Positions 33,804 to 43,289 of a stretch of 43,673 bases of DNA are shown one piece after another (the first letter of the stretch is position 1; each line of letters begins with the position of its first letter). The notes beneath the pieces are model-generated. The model had not been told where the DNA came from. It saw only the letters and a list, made by a program, of their open reading frames with translations, and searched no databases. The position numbers and the translations under genes are program-made. Origin of the DNA: Planktotalea frisia (GTDB lineage Bacteria > Pseudomonadota > Alphaproteobacteria > Rhodobacterales > Rhodobacteraceae); contig NZ_MLCB01000125.1 of the NCBI RefSeq assembly GCF_001890925.1, forward strand, positions 1 to 43,673, read 5' to 3'.

Positions 33804-34871
33804 TTATCCACGCGCAAACGGCCAACGGTTTGCAGAGCGCAGTATGCGGTCGGTGATTTGGTTGATCCCAAGTGGTTCTTTCAACAAGAAGAAAACCAGC
33901 AAAAGACCAAAGACGATTTCTTGGACAGGGGCAGTGTAGCGCGCCAATTCTAGGCTACCACCAGTCGCCGCGCCCATGCCAATCTTGATCAATTCAGGGA
34001 CCAGCAGAACCAAGAATACGCCAAAGACAGGCCCCATCGTTCGTCCCATGCCACCAACGATCAGGGCCGCAACCAGCTCGAGCGACAGATCAAGACTGAA
34101 TTGCTCAGGCAGTATGCGTGCGTAGAAATAGGCGAACAGAGCGCCGGACAAGCCGCAATAGGCCGCAGAAATCGCAAAGCTCATAAGCTTGTAGCGCAGT
34201 AGGGAAATCCCGAGGATCTCAGCAGAATAATCGCGGTCACGGATGGCAATAAAGGCGCGACCAACGCGGGTGCGAAACAGGTTTTGCGCCGCAAGAAGTG
34301 TGACAACTGCGAGAGTGGTGATCAGCACATACATTTCGCGCTTGGTGTCCAGCTCCCAACCTAGCAGGTTCGGCACAGGTGTGTTGATCCCGACAACGCC
34401 GCCGGTCCAATCCTTAAAGAGATCTTGCTCGATCAGAAATTTCACAATGAAGCTGGCGGCGAGGGTGGCCACCGCAAGGTAGAGGCCCTTAACCCGCAAA
34501 GAGGGCAGGCCTACGACAATGCCGATGAGCGCTGAGATAATAACAGCCAGCGGCACGACAATGAACGGCAAGATGCCAGCGGGCAGGCCGCTGAATGCAT
34601 TGCTCAGGATCACCGTCGCATATGCGCCGATGGCAACGAAAGCGCCGTGGCCCAAGGACACAAGACCTGTGTATCCTGTTAAAACATTCACCCCAACGAC
34701 AGCGATCAAAAGGATCCCCATTTTGCACGCCATAAGGACCGCATAGTCGTCAGCAAACAAAGGGAAGATTGCCAGCAAGGCGATGCTGATGATCACAAAT
34801 GCCTGCTTGTTGCGGTTGTTCAGAACCCGCTCATCCGCGCCATAGGTGGCTTTGAGGTTGCCGTTAATCAT
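33804..34871 (-). CDS. livM: Branched-chain-type ABC transporter permease LivM
   Basis: 355 residues with about nine hydrophobic helices. The family core GYTGLVSLGHGAFVAIGAY and the loop FIAIRDRDYSAEILGISLLRYK are present, and the region GGMGRTMGPVFG matches the C-terminal permease signature. It overlaps livH by 4 nt (ATGA). The gap to livK is 34 nt. Confidence 0.93.
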   Translation of the reverse strand: MINGNLKATYGADERVLNNRNKQAFVIISIALLAIFPLFADDYAVLMACKMGILLIAVVGVNVLTGYTGLVSLGHGAFVAIGAYATVILSNAFSGLPAGILPFIVVPLAVIISALIGIVVGLPSLRVKGLYLAVATLAASFIVKFLIEQDLFKDWTGGVVGINTPVPNLLGWELDTKREMYVLITTLAVVTLLAAQNLFRTRVGRAFIAIRDRDYSAEILGISLLRYKLMSFAISAAYCGLSGALFAYFYARILPEQFSLDLSLELVAALIVGGMGRTMGPVFGVFLVLLVPELIKIGMGAATGGSLELARYTAPVQEIVFGLLLVFFLLKEPLGINQITDRILRSANRWPFARG

Positions 34872-35872
34872 ATGCGTTCAACTTCTTTTTGACCCATTAA
34901 TCCGTGTGGACGGAAGATGATGACGACCAAGACGGCCACGTAGGGCACAATCTCTGCCCACTCACCGCCGAGTTTCCATTGGGTCATCGCTTCCAGCACG
35001 CCAACGCTCATTGCGGCGATGAAACAGCCGACATAGCTATCAAGGCCACCCATCAAGACAATAGCGAGCACCGAAAAACCAAACAGGCCAAGCGATGGTG
35101 AAATACCGTTACGCGTCGCGAGGATCGCGCCAGCAACAGCACCGGTGGTGCAAGCCAGTACCCATGCGCGCGAAAATACTTTCGGGACAGAAATACCCAT
35201 GGAATAGGCCGTCGATTGATCCTCTGCTGTAGCGCGGATCGCGACGCCACCTTTGGTGAATTTCACCATGGCTACGATACCGCCAAAGATGAGCAAAGCG
35301 ATGATCATATTCACAATGTCCGCGCCAAAGAGGAAGATCATCGTGCCGAACAATTCAAAACGGATCGGCGTATTCGGCGCGATATGCGGCACGAACGCAG
35401 CGTCCGCAGTCCATATCAAAGATGCAGCGCCCGAAAGGATCGAGATGAGGCCAACGGTCACCATAATCATCGCAAAGACCGATTGACCCATCAGAGGACG
35501 CATCAATGTACGTTCCACCAGCAGGCCAAGAAGCGCGTTACAGAATAGCGCACCGAGCAAACCAAAGACGATGCGCGGTATATTCGCCGCCCAATCGAGC
35601 ACAGCGCCGAGCGGCGAGAACATTGTCAAACCTTCTCGCATTTCGACCATCCAAGCAGGCTTCCAAGAGGCGAGCCAAGCTGGCGCGCCCTCCATTCCCG
35701 GGATGATCACGGCGAAGGTAAAATAAAAGTAAGCGCCGAACATGATCAGGTAACCGTGCGCGAAGTTCACCACTTTCGTGGCTTTATACACCGACACGAT
35801 GCCCACAGCGATCAGCGCGTAGATTGCGCCGCTCATCAGGCCATTAATTGCGAATTGAATAAACTGTCCCAT
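34868..35872 (-). CDS. livH: Branched-chain-type ABC transporter permease LivH
   Basis: 334 residues with about eight hydrophobic helices. The N-terminal GLMSGAIYALIAVGIVSVYKATKVVNFAHG segment is diagnostic of LivH. The cytoplasmic loop IRATAEDQSTAYSMGI lies in the second half, and GGLDSYVGCFIAAMSVG towards the end. A longer periplasmic insert than usual lies near residues 55-90. AAGGA is 6 nt before its ATG at 35872. Confidence 0.93.
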   Translation of the reverse strand: MGQFIQFAINGLMSGAIYALIAVGIVSVYKATKVVNFAHGYLIMFGAYFYFTFAVIIPGMEGAPAWLASWKPAWMVEMREGLTMFSPLGAVLDWAANIPRIVFGLLGALFCNALLGLLVERTLMRPLMGQSVFAMIMVTVGLISILSGAASLIWTADAAFVPHIAPNTPIRFELFGTMIFLFGADIVNMIIALLIFGGIVAMVKFTKGGVAIRATAEDQSTAYSMGISVPKVFSRAWVLACTTGAVAGAILATRNGISPSLGLFGFSVLAIVLMGGLDSYVGCFIAAMSVGVLEAMTQWKLGGEWAEIVPYVAVLVVIIFRPHGLMGQKEVERI

Positions 35873-35881
35873 GATCGATCC

Positions 35882-36643
35882 TTACGCTGCCGCGCCCAAG
35901 TAAGCTTCGATGACCGCGGGGTTCTGCGACACCTCCGCAGGGGTGCCAGAGGCAATTTGTTGACCGAAGTTGAGCACAACGATGTGGCTGCAAATATCCA
36001 TAACCATATGCATGTCATGCTCTACCAGCAGAATGGTTGTGCCGAACTGTTCCTGCACGTCCAAGATAAAGCGCGCCATGTCTGCGGTCTCTTCACGGTT
36101 CATGCCCGCGACCGGCTCATCAAGTAGCAAAACGCGCGGGCGCATCGCCAGCGCGCGTGCCAATTCAACCCGTTTCTGAAGACCATAAGAGAGCATCGTG
36201 ATCGGGTATTTACGGATGTGGTCGATCTCTAGGAAATCAATCACGCGCTCTTCGATGTCGCGGCGCAGTTCTAACTCTTCTGCACGCGCAGAGCCGAAAT
36301 ACTTGAACGCGGAGAAAAGACCGGTCTTGAGCCGCGTATGACCACCAAGTTTGATGTTATCGAGCACGGTCATGCCGCGAAAGAGCGCAATATTCTGAAA
36401 TGTACGCGCCATTCCGAGCGACGCGCGTTTGTCCGGCGAGATACCCGTGATGTCGTCGCCATCGAAGGTCACGGTGCCTTTGTCAGGCGCGTAAAAGCCA
36501 GAGATCGCGTTGAAAAGGGAGGTTTTGCCCGCGCCATTGGGGCCAATCACACCTGTGATCTCGCCTTCTTTGGCTTCAAAGTTGACCCCTTGCAGCGCTT
36601 TGATCCCGCCGAAGGATAGATGCAAGTCCGATACGCTTAGCAT
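35882..36643 (-). CDS. livG: Branched-chain-type ABC transporter ATPase LivG
   Basis: 253 residues. Walker A is GPNGAGKTS near residue 35, the LivG-type Q-loop is GMARTFQNIALF, the signature is MLSYGLQKRVELARAL (a variant of LSGGQ: LSYGLQK), Walker B is VLLLDEPVAGMN, and the switch is VEHDMHMV. First gene of the liv operon. Upstream lies a promoter-sized gap with an inverted repeat. Confidence 0.93.
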   Translation of the reverse strand: MLSVSDLHLSFGGIKALQGVNFEAKEGEITGVIGPNGAGKTSLFNAISGFYAPDKGTVTFDGDDITGISPDKRASLGMARTFQNIALFRGMTVLDNIKLGGHTRLKTGLFSAFKYFGSARAEELELRRDIEERVIDFLEIDHIRKYPITMLSYGLQKRVELARALAMRPRVLLLDEPVAGMNREETADMARFILDVQEQFGTTILLVEHDMHMVMDICSHIVVLNFGQQIASGTPAEVSQNPAVIEAYLGAAA

Positions 36644-36760
36644 GGCCGATCAAAACCTTGTTTTTGCCCCCATCACGACGTCGCTTTGCGATCTATTGGG
36701 TGGGGGACGCTCTCTGTTGAAAATTCAGCTTAGCGGTTTGTTTGGGAGGAGCAATGCTAT

Positions 36761-36785
36761 TTGACGCGGTTGTACGTTACGTCAA
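36761..36785. promoter_or_regulatory. Inverted repeat and possible -35 upstream of livG
   Basis: TTGACG (36761-36766) and CGTCAA (36780-36785) form an inverted repeat with 13 nt between, 118 nt upstream of the livG start. On the minus strand the same TTGACG would be a good -35 hexamer, so a repressor bound here would block the promoter. No regulator gene is adjacent. The matching -10 is weak. Confidence 0.4.
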
Positions 36786-36803
36786 GCTGACAGGTCCGTG
36801 ATG

Positions 36804-37604
36804 CTAAATGTGCAAGAATAACGGGCAGTGATCTGAAACCTCAGGTTTGTTGATAACCTCGAATTTTTTCACTGCGGTAAAAGAGTTGATCAGCATGTAG
36901 TCGGCGAATTTGTCAGATTTTTTGTAAAACGATGTGCGCGTCGTGGGAAAAGCGTGTGCTTTGACCAGCTCTGTGAAACCCGCAGTCGCGAGGATGGTGA
37001 GGGTTTCGCTCTCGGGCTCCAAGTTGAAATCGCCGCAAAGCACGCTGATGTCGTTTGATTGGGAAAGTTGCTGGTTCACGTCGAGAAACTTTTGCGCCTG
37101 TCTTGCGCGATCTGGGGTGTCCATTTTCCCGCGCAAGTCGCGAAGTCCGTGCATATGGGTGATACTCACAGCGCGGCATGCATTGTCGTCATAGACCCGC
37201 ACACCATGTGCGTTTCGCGAACGCGGGTGACTGCCATAGCCGTTGGGAGAGTAGTCTTTGTGAACGAAACCTTGGGTTTGGCCGATGATGGTCAAGGATT
37301 TGTGCACAAAGGTCGCGATGCCAAATTGGGACGGCAATTCCATCTCTCCATCCCAAAGAGTGCCCTGAGCGTGTGGGCAAAAAATGGCGTGATGATCGGG
37401 CAGCACACGACACACATCGCGAAATAAATTCGCGCGTTGTGGCAGGACATGGTCACCGTCACGGTAGGTGAGCCAGTCTTTGTCACTGGTCGGGCTGTGC
37501 ACAACTTCTTGTAAACACAGCACGTCGGGTGTCGCAGTGTTCAGGTAGGGCAACAGCACCTCATGCAGTTTGCCGCCCCAACCGTTTAAGCACATGATTT
37601 CCAT
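36804..37604 (-). CDS. Endonuclease/exonuclease/phosphatase-family protein
   Basis: 266 residues. The metal-dependent EEP fold is indicated by N7 (MCLNGWGG), E33 in LCLQEVV, the late GDFNLEPES motif, and the C-terminal catalytic SDHCPLF. The family covers DNA repair nucleases, sphingomyelinases and inositol phosphatases; nothing here selects one. It follows the UPF0173 gene by 9 nt on the same strand, likely one transcript. Shine-Dalgarno is weak. Confidence 0.85.
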   Translation of the reverse strand: MEIMCLNGWGGKLHEVLLPYLNTATPDVLCLQEVVHSPTSDKDWLTYRDGDHVLPQRANLFRDVCRVLPDHHAIFCPHAQGTLWDGEMELPSQFGIATFVHKSLTIIGQTQGFVHKDYSPNGYGSHPRSRNAHGVRVYDDNACRAVSITHMHGLRDLRGKMDTPDRARQAQKFLDVNQQLSQSNDISVLCGDFNLEPESETLTILATAGFTELVKAHAFPTTRTSFYKKSDKFADYMLINSFTAVKKFEVINKPEVSDHCPLFLHI

Positions 37605-37613
37605 TGCAGGACT

Positions 37614-38306
37614 TTAAATCTCAATCGCGACAAGCACTTCAGGTTCGATTACCTTTGCGTTTGGAACGGCATCAATCATCGGCTGTACGCTTTGCTCGAG
37701 CACAGGGAAAGTGTTGTAGTGACATGGGATCACCGTGCTGAAGTTGAAGAACCGTTTCGCAGCATAGGCGGCACGCTTCATGTCCATCGTGAAATGCCCA
37801 CCAGCGCACAGAATACCGATATCTGGATGGTGCAGGTCTTCGAATATTTCCATATCCATCATCACATCCGTGTCGCCGCTAAAGTAAATGACCTTGCCTT
37901 CGCCTGCGATCATGAACCCGCTCTCGGTGCCTGCATACATGGGGCCATCGTCGGAATTATAGGTGCTGGAATGCGCAGCGGTAACCATTGTGACAGCCAC
38001 TTTGCCAAGCTGCACGGTACCGCCTTTGTTAAACCCAACGGTTTTGATGCCGAGTTTGCCCTCCATGAAACCCATGTGATCGTAGATCCCGACGGCTGGA
38101 ATATCGAGTTCCTTGGCAACATCAAAACCATCGGCGCAGTGGTCGAAATGACCGTGCGAAATAAGCACGTGCGTTGCCCCCTTTATCGCCTCTGCGCGAC
38201 GCTCTTCAGGAAACACAGGGCAGCCTGTGAGCCAAGGATCAATCAGCAAGACCTGATCTTCGATTTCAATGCGAAAGCCGGAATGACCGAGGGGGATGAT
38301 TTTCAT
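37614..38306 (-). CDS. UPF0173 metal-dependent hydrolase, MBL fold
   Basis: 230 residues, cytoplasmic. The metal-binding motif is ISHGHFDHCADG (H51, H53, D55, H56). The opening MKIIPLGHSGFRIEIEDQ and LIDPWLTGCP are characteristic of the UPF0173/YtkL group, and YFSGDTDVM and PCHYNTFPVLEQ complete the fold. The substrate is unknown. It is distantly like the metallo-hydrolase at 6950, of the same superfamily. It is divergent from gatC. Confidence 0.92.
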   Translation of the reverse strand: MKIIPLGHSGFRIEIEDQVLLIDPWLTGCPVFPEERRAEAIKGATHVLISHGHFDHCADGFDVAKELDIPAVGIYDHMGFMEGKLGIKTVGFNKGGTVQLGKVAVTMVTAAHSSTYNSDDGPMYAGTESGFMIAGEGKVIYFSGDTDVMMDMEIFEDLHHPDIGILCAGGHFTMDMKRAAYAAKRFFNFSTVIPCHYNTFPVLEQSVQPMIDAVPNAKVIEPEVLVAIEI

Positions 38307-38379
38307 AGTGTTACCTTCCTTTTTGACACGCAGAGGCTAGCAGGGTTTGGCAATTTGAGAATTGCAAACTCTTGCACCC

Positions 38380-38408
38380 TTGCGAGTGCGCGGCGTGGGC
38401 GCTAAACG
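38380..38408 (+). promoter_or_regulatory. Candidate promoter for gatCA
   Basis: TTGCGA (38380-38385), 17 nt, TAAACG (38403-38408), 33 nt before the gatC ATG. Two hairpins lie around it: GCAATT / AATTGC (38350-38365) upstream and GCGCTA / TAGCGC (38399-38415) overlapping the -10. The 135-nt gap to the divergent UPF0173 gene holds no gene. Confidence 0.4.
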
Positions 38409-38441
38409 CTAGCGCAACTTGCTATTGTGGAGACTTGCCCA

Positions 38442-38729
38442 ATGTCCATTGATGAACAAACCGCCGCGCGCGTCGCCAAACTGGCGCGCATCAAGGTAGA
38501 GCCAGAAGCACTGCCCGCTTTGGCGCAGGAATTCACCAATATTTTGGGCTTTATCGAGCAGCTCAATGAAGTTGACGTTGAGGGCATTGAGCCAATGACA
38601 TCTGTGACGCCGCAGCGGCTTTATCGCCGGAGCGATGTGGTCACGGACGGTGATCAGCAGGAAAAAATTCTCAAGAATGCGCCTGATGCGCGCGAAGGAT
38701 TTTTCGCAGTTCCAAAGGTTGTTGAATAA
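38442..38729 (+). CDS. gatC: Glutamyl/aspartyl-tRNA amidotransferase subunit C
   Basis: 95 residues, the small subunit that holds GatA and GatB together in the enzyme that converts Glu-tRNA-Gln or Asp-tRNA-Asn to the amidated form. Motifs: [31 protein letters not shown], and the ending [17 protein letters not shown] chose ATG at 38442, with GGAG upstream, instead of GTG at 38427. Its stop overlaps gatA (TAATG). gatB is not in the window. Confidence 0.95.
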   Translation: MSIDEQTAARVAKLARIKVEPEALPALAQEFTNILGFIEQLNEVDVEGIEPMTSVTPQRLYRRSDVVTDGDQQEKILKNAPDAREGFFAVPKVVE

Positions 38730-40216
38730 TGTCTGATCTCACTAAATTGACGCTGGCTGGCGCACGCGATGCGCTGCGCAAGGGCGAAACCACATCCGTT
38801 GAGCTGACTGAGACGCATTTGAAAGCTATCGAGGGCGCAGGCGCGTTGAATGCATTTGTGCATCACACACCAGAGATCGCGCTTGAGCAGGCCAAAGCCG
38901 CGGACGCACGGATTGCAGCAGGCGATGCTCCTGACATGTGCGGTTTGCCGATTGGTATCAAGGATTTGTTCTGCACCAAAGGTGTGCCGTCTCAGGCGGC
39001 ATCGGCGATTCTGGAAGGCTTCAAGCCGGAATACGAAAGCACTGTCAGCCAAAACCTGTTTGACGCAGGCGCAGTGATGCTGGGCAAGCTGAACATGGAT
39101 GAATTCGCGATGGGGTCCTCCAACGAGACCTCTGTCTACGGCAACGTGGTCAACCCTTGGCGTCGCAGCGGCGATGAAGCAGATCTCACGCCTGGTGGCT
39201 CTTCCGGCGGGTCTGCTTCTGCGGTCGCGGCTGATCTTTGCCTCGCGGCGACGGGCACGGACACTGGTGGCTCCATCCGCCAGCCTGCGGCCTTTACGGG
39301 CATTACTGGGATCAAGCCGACCTACGGGCGTTGCTCACGTTGGGGCACGATTGCGTTTGCATCGTCCTTGGATCAAGCGGGTCCTATGACCAAAGACGTG
39401 CGCGACGCGGCGATCATGCTAGAGGCCATGTGTTCATTCGATGCAAAAGACAGCACCAGCGCGAACCTGCCTGTTCCGAATTTTGAAGCGATGTTGACGG
39501 GTGATATCAAAGGCAAGACCATCGGTATCCCGAAAGAGTACCGCATGGACGGTATGCCTGACGAGATCGAGCAGCTTTGGGCTGACGGCACTGCTATGAT
39601 GAAAGAGGCGGGCGCTAAGGTTGTTGATATCTCGCTTCCGCATACAAAATACGCATTGCCTGCTTACTACGTGATCGCACCTGCGGAGGCGTCCTCGAAT
39701 CTCGCGCGCTATGATGGTGTGCGCTATGGACACCGCGCCAAGCTGGATGCAGGTGACGGCATCACAGAGATGTATGAAAAGACCCGCGCCGAAGGCTTTG
39801 GCCCAGAAGTGCAGCGTCGCGTAATGATCGGCACCTATGTTTTGAGCGCTGGTTTTTATGATGCATATTACAACCGCGCGCGTCGCGTGCGTGCGCTCAT
39901 CAAGAAAGATTTTGATGATGTGTTCGCCACTGGCGTCGATGCGATCCTGACGCCTGCAACCCCAAGCGCGGCCTTTGGCCTTGGCGAAATGAAGGACGCA
40001 GATCCGGTTCAGATGTATCTTAATGACGTCTTTACGGTCACTGTGAACCTTGCGGGTCTGCCAGGTATTGCGGTGCCTGCGGGTGTTGACGCGAATGGTC
40101 TTCCGCTTGCGCTGCAACTGATTGGCAAGCCGTGGGAAGAGGGTGATCTGCTAAATACCGCCTATGCGCTCGAGCAATCCGCGGGTTTTGTAGCAAAACC
40201 AAGCAAATGGTGGTAA
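38729..40216 (+). CDS. gatA: Glutamyl/aspartyl-tRNA amidotransferase subunit A
   Basis: 495 residues, the glutamine-hydrolysing subunit. The amidase triad is visible: K78 in PIGIKDLF, cis-S158 in [11 protein letters not shown], and nucleophile S182 in [11 protein letters not shown]. The signature [11 protein letters not shown] and the C-terminal [18 protein letters not shown] are typical. Length is normal. Translation is probably coupled to gatC. Confidence 0.97.
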   Translation: MSDLTKLTLAGARDALRKGETTSVELTETHLKAIEGAGALNAFVHHTPEIALEQAKAADARIAAGDAPDMCGLPIGIKDLFCTKGVPSQAASAILEGFKPEYESTVSQNLFDAGAVMLGKLNMDEFAMGSSNETSVYGNVVNPWRRSGDEADLTPGGSSGGSASAVAADLCLAATGTDTGGSIRQPAAFTGITGIKPTYGRCSRWGTIAFASSLDQAGPMTKDVRDAAIMLEAMCSFDAKDSTSANLPVPNFEAMLTGDIKGKTIGIPKEYRMDGMPDEIEQLWADGTAMMKEAGAKVVDISLPHTKYALPAYYVIAPAEASSNLARYDGVRYGHRAKLDAGDGITEMYEKTRAEGFGPEVQRRVMIGTYVLSAGFYDAYYNRARRVRALIKKDFDDVFATGVDAILTPATPSAAFGLGEMKDADPVQMYLNDVFTVTVNLAGLPGIAVPAGVDANGLPLALQLIGKPWEEGDLLNTAYALEQSAGFVAKPSKWW

Positions 40217-40249
40217 ACGCCCCAAAAAGACATTCGAGGCACATCTAAA

Positions 40250-40936
40250 ATGAAGCGGTTTTTTCTTCCGACACTTGCGCTGGGCGCACTCGTTGCTCTG
40301 AGCGCATGTAGCCCCACCATCCCCGACAGCGGTGCTGGTGTTGGCTTTGGTGATTATAATGAGTTCGAACGTGCACAAGCTGCGCGCGACGCGGCTCTGA
40401 CGGGCGGTGGGGCGTTGCCGCCTCCGCAAGCGGTAAGCTCTGAAAGCCTTGCGCCTGCTGCTGCGTCTGGAATTGCGCAAGCAACGTCGGGACAAGCAAC
40501 GGTGAACGCAAGCCCGACCAATGCAGCGCCTGTGCTGCGTGCGGGTGGCATCAGTGCTGAGAATGATTTTAACGCGGTTTCTGGCCAGCGCTCGATCGAG
40601 GGCGACGCCGCGAAACGCGCGCAGAACCAACAACAATATCAAGTGATCCAGCCAACGGCACTGCCCACGCGACAAGGCAATGCAGGGCCGAACATTGTTG
40701 CATTTGCACTTGCTGCAAAGAACGCCAAAGGCCAGCGGGTCTATCGACGCAACGGTTTTAATGCTGAACGCAAATATCAGCGCGCGTGTTCTGGTTTTGC
40801 CTCTCAAGATCAAGCGCAACAAGAATTCTTGGCTGCTGGCGGTCCTGTGAAGGATCGCAGTGGTATGGATCCCGATGGTGATGGTTTCGCCTGCGCATGG
40901 GATCCGGCACCCTTTCGCAATGCAGTAAGCGGTTGA
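40250..40936 (+). CDS. Lipoprotein with C-terminal Excalibur-type calcium-binding domain
   Basis: 228 residues. The signal ALVALSAC contains a lipobox, with the lipidated cysteine at about residue 20. A long low-complexity Ala/Gly/Gln-rich middle follows. The C-terminal 50 residues (CSGFASQDQAQQEFLAAGGP...GMDPDGDGFACAWDP) match the Excalibur domain: two cysteines and a DxDxDG calcium loop. It lies between gatA and the AmpD-type amidase, which suggests a cell-envelope role; I know of no defined function. Confidence 0.8.
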   Translation: MKRFFLPTLALGALVALSACSPTIPDSGAGVGFGDYNEFERAQAARDAALTGGGALPPPQAVSSESLAPAAASGIAQATSGQATVNASPTNAAPVLRAGGISAENDFNAVSGQRSIEGDAAKRAQNQQQYQVIQPTALPTRQGNAGPNIVAFALAAKNAKGQRVYRRNGFNAERKYQRACSGFASQDQAQQEFLAAGGPVKDRSGMDPDGDGFACAWDPAPFRNAVSG

Positions 40937-40943
40937 TCATTCG

Positions 40944-41627
40944 ATGGGCGCGGCCCTACAGCGTCCATCGCCCAATTGTGGGCCGCGCAAAGGCGGCATT
41001 CTCAAACCTGATATGGTGGTGCTTCACTACACAGCGATGCAAAGCGCCGAGGATGCGATTTGCTTGCTTTGTGATCCTGAGCGCGAAGTTTCTGCGCACT
41101 ACCTGATTGCGCGCGACGGAGTTGTGACGCAGATGGTCGATGAAGCTGCGCGTGCATGGCATGCAGGGGCAGGGCGCTGGGCAGGGTGCGATGACATCAA
41201 TTCGCGCTCTATCGGGATCGAGCTGGATAACGATGGTTTCTCGCCCTTCTCTGCGCCGCTTATGGATTCTTTGGAAGAGCTGCTGGATGCGATCCTGCGT
41301 CGTTGGGATATTCCTATGCATCATGTGATTGCGCATTCGGATATGGCGCCTTTGCGCAAAGGTGATCCCGGCGCGCGTTTTGACTGGTGCCGGTTGGCGC
41401 TGGGGGGGCTGTCTGTGTGGCCCTCTGAGGCGCAAGAACAGCCATTAACCGATAGTTTACAGGCGCTGGGCTACAGCGTTGCTGAGTTTGGTGTTGAGGC
41501 GTGTTTGAATGCGTTCCGCTTGCGCTTTGCTCCTTGGCGTCAGGGGGCGGAAACTGTTGCAGACCAACGCGATGCTGCGTCGCTTGCTGCGCGATTCGCA
41601 GTTGACCCATGGGTTGGCACAAGTTAG
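40944..41627 (+). CDS. AmpD-type N-acetylmuramoyl-L-alanine amidase
   Basis: 227 residues. The amidase_2 fold is supported by zinc ligands H28 (VVLHYT), H131 (VIAHSDMAP) and D141 (KGDPGARFDW), and by SAHYLIARDG and IGIELDNDG. It cleaves the peptide from anhydromuropeptides in cell-wall recycling; AmpD is cytoplasmic, and no signal peptide is seen. It starts 7 nt after the lipoprotein gene. The stop lies inside the candidate rnpB promoter. Confidence 0.88.
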   Translation: MGAALQRPSPNCGPRKGGILKPDMVVLHYTAMQSAEDAICLLCDPEREVSAHYLIARDGVVTQMVDEAARAWHAGAGRWAGCDDINSRSIGIELDNDGFSPFSAPLMDSLEELLDAILRRWDIPMHHVIAHSDMAPLRKGDPGARFDWCRLALGGLSVWPSEAQEQPLTDSLQALGYSVAEFGVEACLNAFRLRFAPWRQGAETVADQRDAASLAARFAVDPWVGTS

Positions 41628-41630
41628 GCG
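41602..41630 (+). promoter_or_regulatory. Candidate rnpB promoter overlapping the ampD-type gene end
   Basis: TTGACC (41602-41607), 17 nt, TAGGCG (41625-41630). The predicted start point, about 7 nt beyond the -10, coincides with the first base of the RNA helix P1 at 41637. The -35 is good; the -10 is poor. Confidence 0.45.
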
Positions 41631-41636
41631 ACACCA

Positions 41637-42045
<409 letters not shown>

Positions 42046-42209
42046 GTTTATTTTCTGAACTTGTTTCAGCTTCGATGGCATTGGGGCGGAAACCTCCGTT
42101 GCTCGGATGGGTGGAATGGTTGTTTCTTGTGCAGGTTTGGAAGGCCAGCATTGCCGACCAAACTGTGCTTTCGCTGCGGCTGCACTAATGACCGTTTCAT
42201 AGATGCTGC
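42046..42209. other. Non-coding stretch between rnpB and the esterase gene
   Basis: 164 nt. No frame gives a convincing protein. On the minus strand an ATG-initiated frame of about 44 codons is rich in Gln, His and Pro and looks random. No terminator-like hairpin with T-run is seen for rnpB; only a short CTGAA/TTCAG pairing lies after it. Confidence 0.4.
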
Positions 42210-43175
42210 TTACAGATACTTGTCGTAGAACTCTGCGAACGCGCTGACTTGGAATTCGTTGGCCTCTATGGACACACCGGCTTTCGGCAGAACTGTCTCA
42301 AACCCATGAAAACCGCCTTGATGGAGCTTGAATTTGGTTGGCACTCCAGCGTGTTCGAGGGCCGTCATATACGTGATTGTTTCATCTTTGAATGGCTCCA
42401 TATCACCGACCCAGCTGATCGTGGGCGGCATGCCGGACAGGTCTTGTCGCAAGGCCGGGGACGCATGATCGGGAATGTTGCCTTTCAAATGGCCAAGATA
42501 GTTTTCCCAAGCCAAAGCATTTGAGCGGCAGTCCCAAACGGCGGTCCCGACCATCTCGCGCGCGGACTTCGTGTTCTTCCTGTGATCCAGCATCGGATAG
42601 ATCGGCATCTGAAAGGCAATGTCAGCGGCTTGTGTATCAATGGTTTTCAACGTCACCGCTGCGGCCATCCCGCCACCACCGCTATGGCCTGCAATGATGA
42701 ACTTGTCGTTGCGGATGCCAAGATCGGCTGCGTTCTTTTTCATATACAGCAACGTGTCATAGCAATCGTTCAACCCGTCTGGATATGGATGACCTTGCAA
42801 GGACAGCCGATAAGCAGGCGCAATAATGGCTACATCCCGCCGTTTGATCACATCCTCAAAGAACGGATTGGCCTGTTCTGGCACACCAACCTGATACCCA
42901 CCGCCGTGGGCATACAGCATTGCAGGAAGCGGGCCCTTTGCACCTGCTGGTTTGTAAACGCGCGCACGGATTTTATGCCCTGCGGTTGCCACGCTTGGGA
43001 TGTAAATTTCAGTGCAATCGACACCGTCGATATTGTTGCCAACCAAGGGCAGCATCATGAACCGATGCATCATGCGCAGGCCCCAATTGCGACGGCCTAT
43101 CCAAGTCACCGCTCGGCCCAAACCATAAGCTGGCTGAAGGTCTTTGTGATACATAGAACGGGTTAAGCGGGCCAT
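42210..43175 (-). CDS. HSL-family alpha/beta-hydrolase (esterase)
   Basis: 321 residues, cytoplasmic. The hormone-sensitive-lipase family oxyanion motif HGGG is at residues 90-93, and the nucleophile elbow GHSGG gives S165. The acid is probably in GDMEPFKDE and the histidine in GGFHGFE near residue 294. It should hydrolyse short acyl esters. ATG at 43175 with AAGGAG 9 nt upstream. The next gene upstream is a disrupted AraC-type regulator on the same strand, possibly its former regulator. Confidence 0.9.
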   Translation of the reverse strand: MARLTRSMYHKDLQPAYGLGRAVTWIGRRNWGLRMMHRFMMLPLVGNNIDGVDCTEIYIPSVATAGHKIRARVYKPAGAKGPLPAMLYAHGGGYQVGVPEQANPFFEDVIKRRDVAIIAPAYRLSLQGHPYPDGLNDCYDTLLYMKKNAADLGIRNDKFIIAGHSGGGGMAAAVTLKTIDTQAADIAFQMPIYPMLDHRKNTKSAREMVGTAVWDCRSNALAWENYLGHLKGNIPDHASPALRQDLSGMPPTISWVGDMEPFKDETITYMTALEHAGVPTKFKLHQGGFHGFETVLPKAGVSIEANEFQVSAFAEFYDKYL

Positions 43176-43228
43176 TGTCAGGTGCTCCTTCTGGGGTAAA
43201 CAGACCGGTCAATCCTACGATACATTCG

Positions 43229-43252
43229 CGCGTTCAACACTCGCTTGACGCG
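43229..43252. promoter_or_regulatory. Inverted repeat upstream of the esterase gene
   Basis: CGCGTTCAA (43229-43237) and TTGACGCG (43245-43252) pair with one base unmatched. It lies 54 nt upstream of the esterase start in the 114-nt gap to the AraC-type gene. It could be an operator; no good promoter hexamers are seen. Confidence 0.3.
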
Positions 43253-43289
43253 CCAACATACCTGCCCAAGACGCCAAACCAGCCAAGGT

